The translations under genes and the position numbers were made by a program. DNA of 12,320 nucleotides from Coleofasciculus sp. S288 (GTDB lineage: Bacteria > Cyanobacteriota > Cyanobacteriia > Cyanobacteriales > Coleofasciculaceae), in contig JAIUYC010000024.1 in NCBI GenBank assembly GCA_020216575.1, positions 1-12,320 of the forward strand, given 5' to 3'. Each line of letters opens with the position of its first letter. Position 1 is the first letter of the stretch. Shown one piece after another: positions 8,394 through 12,320 of this stretch. The notes under the pieces were generated by a model. It did not search any database. It was not told the DNA's origin and saw nothing but the letters and a program-made list of their open reading frames with translations.

Positions 8394-9488
8394 ATGGAAC
8401 TTGTGCTTCGAGCTGTACCTGTTTGTCGGGGTTTGCAGGGTGAACATCAAAGTTATGTTGGCACTCTGTTCTTTTGCGATGTCGCCCGACTGCTAAATGA
8501 CGATCGCCTTTATGTTCCCAATGAGCCAGATTTGCCAGACTTCGCCCAACGCAAACCCAACGCTACACGAGTCAAAGCGATCGCTCGATATATTCTGGAG
8601 ACCTACCAAGACGGGACGACATTTTTCCCGCCAATTTGTGTCAACGTTCAGCCACCGCCGATCTACAGAGATGGGAGTATCTTTCTTCCTTACCACTCGG
8701 TTACTCTGCGCCTAACAGACGGGCAGCATAGATGTTTTGGTATTCGTCAAGCCCTAAAGGATATCCAAGTTGAACAGTCTGAATATCTACCTATCCTTTC
8801 CCAGCTTGAGATTGGGGTATTGTTATATGCTGGGCTGTCATTAGAGGAGGAACGTCAAGCCTTCCGCGATCAAAACCTTCTAGTCCAAAGACCGAGTGTA
8901 TCGCTCTCTCATGCTTTCGATCAGCGCTCTCCTGCGGTTTTAATTGCCAAAGACTTGATTAAGCGAGTTCCTCAGTTCCGCAACAATGTGGAGATGGTCG
9001 AAAACGGCTTGGGCAAACACAATTCTAAGTTAATGACACTGTCTACCTTGGTAACAGCTACCCGACATATGTTCCCAAATCTAAAGTCTAAGAAGGATTT
9101 GGAGCCTAGAACTGATTGGGCAGCAACGTTTTGGGCAGCAACGGCAAGCGTTCTACCTAATGACCCTTGGAGAGTCAGAACTAAAGAAGAACGTTCTGTG
9201 CAAAGACAGGAGTCACTGGCAGTAAGTGCGGTTGTGTTCCAGGCTTTGGGAATGTTGGCTCGTGAACTCTACTTAGAGGGGATACCGGAGGAGGAGCTTG
9301 TCAAGTGGTTGGCTAGATTGCAAGAGATAGACTGGCGGCGCTCTAACGAATTGTGGCGTGAGCGAGGAGTAACGCAAGTTGGCGCAACGGTCGAACCTAT
9401 TATTTCCAATACGAAGACAACAGTGGATGCGTGCCATAAGGTACTGCGTGAGTTTGTCGGTATTGCTCCAGTGAGTGGTGTTGTTTGA
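8394..9488 (+). CDS. dndB: DndB-family DGQHR protein
   Basis: A 364-residue protein, the usual DndB length (about 350-370). Diagnostic segments occur in order: RGLQGEHQSYVG (12-23) near the N-terminus, RVKAIARYIL (59-68), the hallmark LTDGQHR (107-113), the QAFRDQN segment (155-161) followed by SLSHAFDQRSP (170-180), and a later HNSKLMTLS stretch. In phosphorothioate (Dnd) systems DndB is a DNA-binding regulator that represses dnd transcription and affects modification level; DGQHR proteins are also found in Dpd clusters (DpdB). The N-terminal RGLQ segment and the central DGQHR and QxFxDxN parts resemble DndB more than DpdB as far as I can judge by eye. It is transcribed away from the RHH/helicase genes, and no dndC, dndD or dndE is visible, so it is an orphan in this window. 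Confidence 0.8.
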   Translation: MELVLRAVPVCRGLQGEHQSYVGTLFFCDVARLLNDDRLYVPNEPDLPDFAQRKPNATRVKAIARYILETYQDGTTFFPPICVNVQPPPIYRDGSIFLPYHSVTLRLTDGQHRCFGIRQALKDIQVEQSEYLPILSQLEIGVLLYAGLSLEEERQAFRDQNLLVQRPSVSLSHAFDQRSPAVLIAKDLIKRVPQFRNNVEMVENGLGKHNSKLMTLSTLVTATRHMFPNLKSKKDLEPRTDWAATFWAATASVLPNDPWRVRTKEERSVQRQESLAVSAVVFQALGMLARELYLEGIPEEELVKWLARLQEIDWRRSNELWRERGVTQVGATVEPIISNTKTTVDACHKVLREFVGIAPVSGVV

Positions 9489-9514
9489 GTAGAAGTTTAC
9501 TCTAAGCTTCCCTG
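9489..9514. other. Short spacer downstream of dndB, no convincing terminator
   Basis: A 5-bp inverted repeat GAGTA/TACTC (9487-9491 with 9498-9502, loop GAAGTT) overlaps the dndB stop codon but has no following T-run. I see no other structure before the stop codon of the remnant frame at 9515-9517. Confidence 0.3.
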
Positions 9515-9712
9515 TTAGAAAGGTACGTGAATATCAATTTGAAATATTGCTGCTGAAGCATTACTAACCCACCCTAGCTCATTAAAAAGTTTAGCTGCCT
9601 GCATACAATCATCACTTGCTTTGCTATAATCTGCTTTATCTTCTAATCGCTCAGAAATTCTGCAACAGTATATATAGGCTAAACCCCGATAGTAGTAAGC
9701 TAAAGCAGAAAG
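9515..9712 (-). pseudogene. Start-less TPR-like gene remnant
   Basis: The minus strand between the dpdD stop and a TAA at 9515-9517 is open for 65 codons and reads like the end of a TPR protein: ALAYYYRGLAYIY, then DYSKASDDCMQAAKLF, ending QIDIHVPF. The helix-turn-helix pattern with small residues at A, G and A positions is typical of TPR units. No usable start exists; the only methionine codon (9602-9604) is in mid-repeat. The frame happens to be the same as dpdD, directly following its TAA. It is probably the 3' remnant of an older gene, or just possibly a former C-terminal extension of dpdD lost by a stop codon. Confidence 0.5.
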
Positions 9713-11992
9713 TTATTGCTCCAGATACTGCCGAATTTTACGCAGCATACTTGCACTGCCTTTACTATTAACCAGGAGAATAGGGGAAAGATGTGAGGGG
9801 CGATTTGCCTCAATAAAACCTGTTGCCGCGTGTTTGGCACTTGCTGTTACCATCACAACAAGGTCAGAATTTCTCACCCACTGACGAAGCTGATCGTTAC
9901 CTCCTTTGTCATGGCTGAGGTGGACTTTGACCCCTTGGCAAGCGGCTTCCAAAATGCTTTTTACCCTTAATGCTGCCGATTCGGTCAGGGTGTAGATGAG
10001 AACGGATTTATCCTTCAGTTTTTGGAAAATATTCGCCTCATCCTCAAGGCTTTGCTCTACCAAACTTGCTTGTTTGCCAAGCAAATCTGGGAGCGATTTT
10101 TGCAAGTTCAAGTCATTAACGAGAGAGCGAAAGACTCCCCATTGGTCTTCATCAATGCGTCCTGCAAACTGACGCAGGGTTGAAGCAGCGGCAAAGAGGA
10201 GTTGCGATCGCGTTTCCTTCACCGGACAGGGATACACTACTAGCACGTCGAGAAAGTCCAGCACCCAATCCACCGTTTTTGGCGCGGCAAACTGATTCCA
10301 CAGGTCGATCGCGTGACCAACGATATCGATATACTTTGCCCTATCTATGCCTAGAGTTAACAGAGCGATCGCTAATTCATTGAACAAGACTAAATCGGCA
10401 TCTCCACCCTCCGTACTGAGAACGAGCAAGTCCAGCAGCGAGTTATAAAGGGTGAGAAACTCTCGGCGGGGAAATTGCTCGTCTTTTTGGAAGAATGCCA
10501 GCAGGTAGGGAAGGGCATTGTGGAGGACAGTCTCGGCTTTTGAGCCAACTTTATCCAGCAATTCGGCGAACTCTGCCACTGCCCCTGGTTCTACGAGTAA
10601 GCTGGTCGCATCCCACTCGCTAGACCCTTGGCGAGCAACATAGAGCGCCCGTTCCCAATTCGGGTCTTTATCGAGCTGGGACAGCCACTCTAGCCAATTG
10701 GTCGGGACTGATTCAGCGCTGGGGGTATCCTCAGTTACCGCATTCTGACTCCCCCGCAGTTGGGCAAGATAATTTTGATTCCAGCGTACCTTCTGCAAGG
10801 CGTTTTGGTCGTCGGGGGTCAGCTCGTCGAACGCCTGCAACGCAGCTTTTTCCGCTGCCAAGGTTTGCAACTCGTAGGCGCACTGGAGGAGCAGGCGAAC
10901 TTTTTCCTTGGACGGCGGCGCATCACCCAGTAGTGAAAAGGCTTGGTCGTAGTCTCCGTCTTTTGATAGCTGTTCTGCTTGTTGTAAAGGGTCGCCCTCG
11001 CGGGGTGGCGTGGCATCGGGGAGCAGTGCAGCTAGCCTTTGCAAGTAGCGGCGGTGAGACTCATCAATTGCGGGAGTCGCTAGCAGTTCGTCGCGGAGAG
11101 CGGGTCGCGGTGATTCTCCTCCCACTGCCAGCAGCATGAACAATTTCAGGACTTCTGGGAGTTTGCTGCCAGCACGGACGGCGAAGAGGTTGCTGTAGCG
11201 GGGGAAAACGACTTCTCGGAAGTAGGTGACGGCACTGGTGGGGGCGTTATTCTCTTCAAATTGTTGGAGTTGAGTGCGGTATACTGCCTGGAGCAAGGCT
11301 TGGGTGACGGCAAAGGGTCGGCGAACTTGCAAGAGGTTGGGCAGTTCGGGGAGGTCGAGTAATTCGTTCCATTGCTCTAGTTCGGCTAACAGTTGCACCC
11401 GTAGAAATAGGAGATTGAGGGCATCCAGGCGATGCTGGTCGAGCAGGTATTGCAGTTCTTTTTCGGCAGAGAGGCGATCGCCTGCTTGCAGTGCCATGTA
11501 GAAGTCGCGCAGTACCCGACCGGTAGGACGAGGGATTTCTGCACTTCGCTTCACTCTGCGATCGCTCACCCGGCGCATCCGTTCTAGCGCGTCCCAAACA
11601 GCAGTGGCACGCCCATGCTGGTCATTTCCGCAGAATTTGACCGCTGCACCTCCGGTGAATTCGTAAACGGCTGCTTCTACGGAGTCTTGAAGATTGAGTT
11701 GCGCTCGTTGTCCCCGAAATGTGGAGTAGGTGGGACCGACGAATGCCATCAATTCTTCACTCAAGCGGCGTAATTGGCGATCGCTTTGGGCGATACCATA
11801 CCAATCGACACCTCCTGTGCGCCAGCGGGGGAGAACGGTTGGTTGGGGTTCAGCTTGGGTCAGTCGTTCTACCCAAGGACGAATTTTGGCAAATTTTCCG
11901 CCGCCTTCAATCTGCTCAAGGTCGAATTGATTGCCTGTACCGAAGAACTGTTCTAGGAAGCGGCGGACATCGGTATTGGTGGAATTGGTCAT
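9713..11992 (-). CDS. dpdD: Large helical-repeat protein, DpdD-like (759 aa)
   Basis: Residues 1-150 form a distinct N-terminal domain beginning with the RRFLEQFFGTGNQ segment (10-22) and containing WYGIAQSDRQL (64-74) and FTGGAAVKFCGNDQHGR (112-128). Residues about 155-640 are almost wholly alpha-helical, with repeat-like pairs such as GDRLSAEKELQYLLDQ (171-186) and GDYDQAFSLLG (346-356). The last 100 residues form a small alpha/beta domain: SVLIYTL (663-669), VKVHLSH (688-694), DLVVMVTASAKH (710-721), LLVNSKGSASM (739-749). I read it as DpdD, a protein of unknown biochemical role in Dpd DNA-modification clusters; this rests on the length, N-terminal pattern and dpdJ/dpdK nearby. The start has a strong Shine-Dalgarno GGAGGGG (plus-strand 12000-12006). 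It lies in its own transcription unit, converging on dndB, and carries five HIP1 octamers, more than the rest of the window. Confidence 0.65.
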   Translation of the reverse strand: MTNSTNTDVRRFLEQFFGTGNQFDLEQIEGGGKFAKIRPWVERLTQAEPQPTVLPRWRTGGVDWYGIAQSDRQLRRLSEELMAFVGPTYSTFRGQRAQLNLQDSVEAAVYEFTGGAAVKFCGNDQHGRATAVWDALERMRRVSDRRVKRSAEIPRPTGRVLRDFYMALQAGDRLSAEKELQYLLDQHRLDALNLLFLRVQLLAELEQWNELLDLPELPNLLQVRRPFAVTQALLQAVYRTQLQQFEENNAPTSAVTYFREVVFPRYSNLFAVRAGSKLPEVLKLFMLLAVGGESPRPALRDELLATPAIDESHRRYLQRLAALLPDATPPREGDPLQQAEQLSKDGDYDQAFSLLGDAPPSKEKVRLLLQCAYELQTLAAEKAALQAFDELTPDDQNALQKVRWNQNYLAQLRGSQNAVTEDTPSAESVPTNWLEWLSQLDKDPNWERALYVARQGSSEWDATSLLVEPGAVAEFAELLDKVGSKAETVLHNALPYLLAFFQKDEQFPRREFLTLYNSLLDLLVLSTEGGDADLVLFNELAIALLTLGIDRAKYIDIVGHAIDLWNQFAAPKTVDWVLDFLDVLVVYPCPVKETRSQLLFAAASTLRQFAGRIDEDQWGVFRSLVNDLNLQKSLPDLLGKQASLVEQSLEDEANIFQKLKDKSVLIYTLTESAALRVKSILEAACQGVKVHLSHDKGGNDQLRQWVRNSDLVVMVTASAKHAATGFIEANRPSHLSPILLVNSKGSASMLRKIRQYLEQ
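10204..11784. repeat. HIP1-type GCGATCGC octamers clustered in dpdD
   Basis: GCGATCGC occurs at 10204-10211, 10365-10372, 11474-11481, 11558-11565 and 11777-11784; the third lies in a full GGCGATCGCC. Only four further copies occur elsewhere: 3806-3813, 5993-6000 and 7055-7062 in the helicase gene and 8577-8584 in dndB. These palindromes are strongly over-represented in many cyanobacterial genomes and are the main support for the host assignment. Confidence 0.85.
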
Positions 11993-11999
11993 GGCTTCA

Positions 12000-12006
12000 C
12001 CCCTCC
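12000..12006 (-). promoter_or_regulatory. Strong Shine-Dalgarno of dpdD
   Basis: On the minus strand GGAGGGG-TGAAGCC-ATG precedes dpdD. It is the best ribosome site in the window and supports the ATG at 11992 as the true start. It directly abuts the palindrome cluster, so structure there could control access to it. Confidence 0.65.
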
Positions 12007-12057
12007 CGAACGGTTCGCGAACATCACCTGTTGACAGGTGATCGCAAAGCGGTTCGG
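12006..12057. repeat. Cluster of palindromes upstream of dpdD
   Basis: Four overlapping or nested inverted repeats fill this spacer: CGAAC-G-GTTCG at 12007-12017, the perfect palindrome GTTCGCGAAC at 12013-12022, a perfect 9-bp stem ATCACCTGT/ACAGGTGAT at 12023-12042 with a 2-nt centre, and an outer CCGAAC (12006-12011)/GTTCGG (12052-12057). No T-run follows on either strand, so it is not a standard intrinsic terminator. It lies between the Uma2 stop and the dpdD ribosome site and could be an operator, a leader structure or a dispersed palindromic repeat. Confidence 0.6.
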
Positions 12058-12089
12058 AACGAGCATCATTTCGGTGGAGTTGCGTCTTG

Positions 12090-12320
12090 TCATTCCCCAG
12101 CGCTAAAGACTTGTTGTGCTGTCAAGTTCAACTCTGGGAACGTTGGGGATTCGATGCGGTTATCCCCCCTGAACTGAGTAACCTGGTACTCACCCTCAAC
12201 TAGCTGGTAGACCGAAAAAGTGGGTTGCTTTGGATTGCCAATAAACCGTCTACCACCTAACCCCAAGTAATCAACAATCCAATATTCAGGAATGCCCATT
12301 TCTTCATAATCCCTGGCTTT
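12090..12320 (-). CDS. Uma2 family (DUF820) endonuclease, N-terminus cut by window edge
   Basis: The frame is open to the window edge and reads KARDYEEMGIPEYWIVDYLG, the signature C-terminal part of Uma2/DUF820 proteins. In this PD-(D/E)XK-type fold, a lysine shortly before DY and the GIPEYWIVD strand are strongly conserved. The visible 76 residues end with SPTFPELNLTAQQVFSAGE and then TGA at 12090-12092. Full members are about 180-200 residues, so a little over half is missing. They are predicted endonucleases present in large numbers in cyanobacteria, often as stand-alone genes, so presence here may have nothing to do with the defence genes. It lies 97 bp upstream of dpdD on the same strand; read-through into dpdD is possible. 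An internal methionine at 12299 is not a credible start because conserved residues lie before it. Confidence 0.9.
   Translation of the reverse strand, partial: KARDYEEMGIPEYWIVDYLGLGGRRFIGNPKQPTFSVYQLVEGEYQVTQFRGDNRIESPTFPELNLTAQQVFSAGE

Noticed and set aside
9487..9502. Hairpin at the dndB stop as an intrinsic terminator
   Set aside because: The stem is only 5 bp and no T-run follows.
11256..11597. 113-codon open frame on the minus strand inside dpdD
   Set aside because: It overlaps the well-supported dpdD frame, and its proline-, arginine- and serine-rich translation is typical of a shadow frame.
9515..11992. Stop-codon read-through extending dpdD by 65 residues
   Set aside because: No recoding signal is visible and the alpha/beta domain of dpdD appears complete at its TAA; same-frame continuation occurs by chance one time in three.
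11719..12177. 152-codon open frame on the plus strand over the dpdD and Uma2 ends
   Set aside because: It runs antisense through two recognised genes and the palindromic spacer, and its translation resembles no family.

Overview
The window looks cyanobacterial. It carries nine copies of the octamer GCGATCGC, the core of the cyanobacterial HIP1 repeat, and ends in a Uma2-type endonuclease gene, a family greatly expanded in cyanobacteria. The gene content is that of a DNA-modification-linked defence island. No rRNA, tRNA, CRISPR array or transposase was seen.

Left part, minus strand (about 8299 down to 1): a small ribbon-helix-helix (RHH) type protein; a 1650-residue DExH helicase that I read as DpdJ; a one-HKD phospholipase-D-like protein read as DpdK; a 737-residue TPR-like protein ending in a DUF2325-like Rossmann-type domain; and a MazG-type nucleotide pyrophosphohydrolase cut by the window edge. 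From the helicase onward the genes are packed tightly (10-bp gap, 1-bp overlap, 4-bp gap), so helicase, PLD protein, TPR protein and MazG very probably form one operon. The RHH gene lies 72 bp upstream of the helicase.

Middle, plus strand (8394-9488): a DndB-family protein with an intact DGQHR motif, divergent from the RHH gene across a 94-bp gap that holds a plausible sigma-70 promoter. Downstream of it, 9515-9712 holds a start-less, TPR-like remnant on the minus strand.

Right part, minus strand: a 759-residue protein that I read as DpdD, with its own strong Shine-Dalgarno sequence. Upstream of it is a palindrome-rich spacer, then the 3' end of a Uma2 gene running off the window.

The Dpd genes are known from the 7-deazaguanine DNA modification and restriction cluster, whereas DndB belongs to the phosphorothioate (Dnd) system. 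The window therefore shows restriction-side or accessory genes of one pathway beside a regulator-type gene of another, and no modification enzyme (no DpdA/TGT, no DndC/D/E) is visible. The two large helical-repeat proteins appear to share a related C-terminal domain and a WLEWL motif, which suggests partner or paralogous subunits. Family names come from recognition of sequence patterns, not from a database search.
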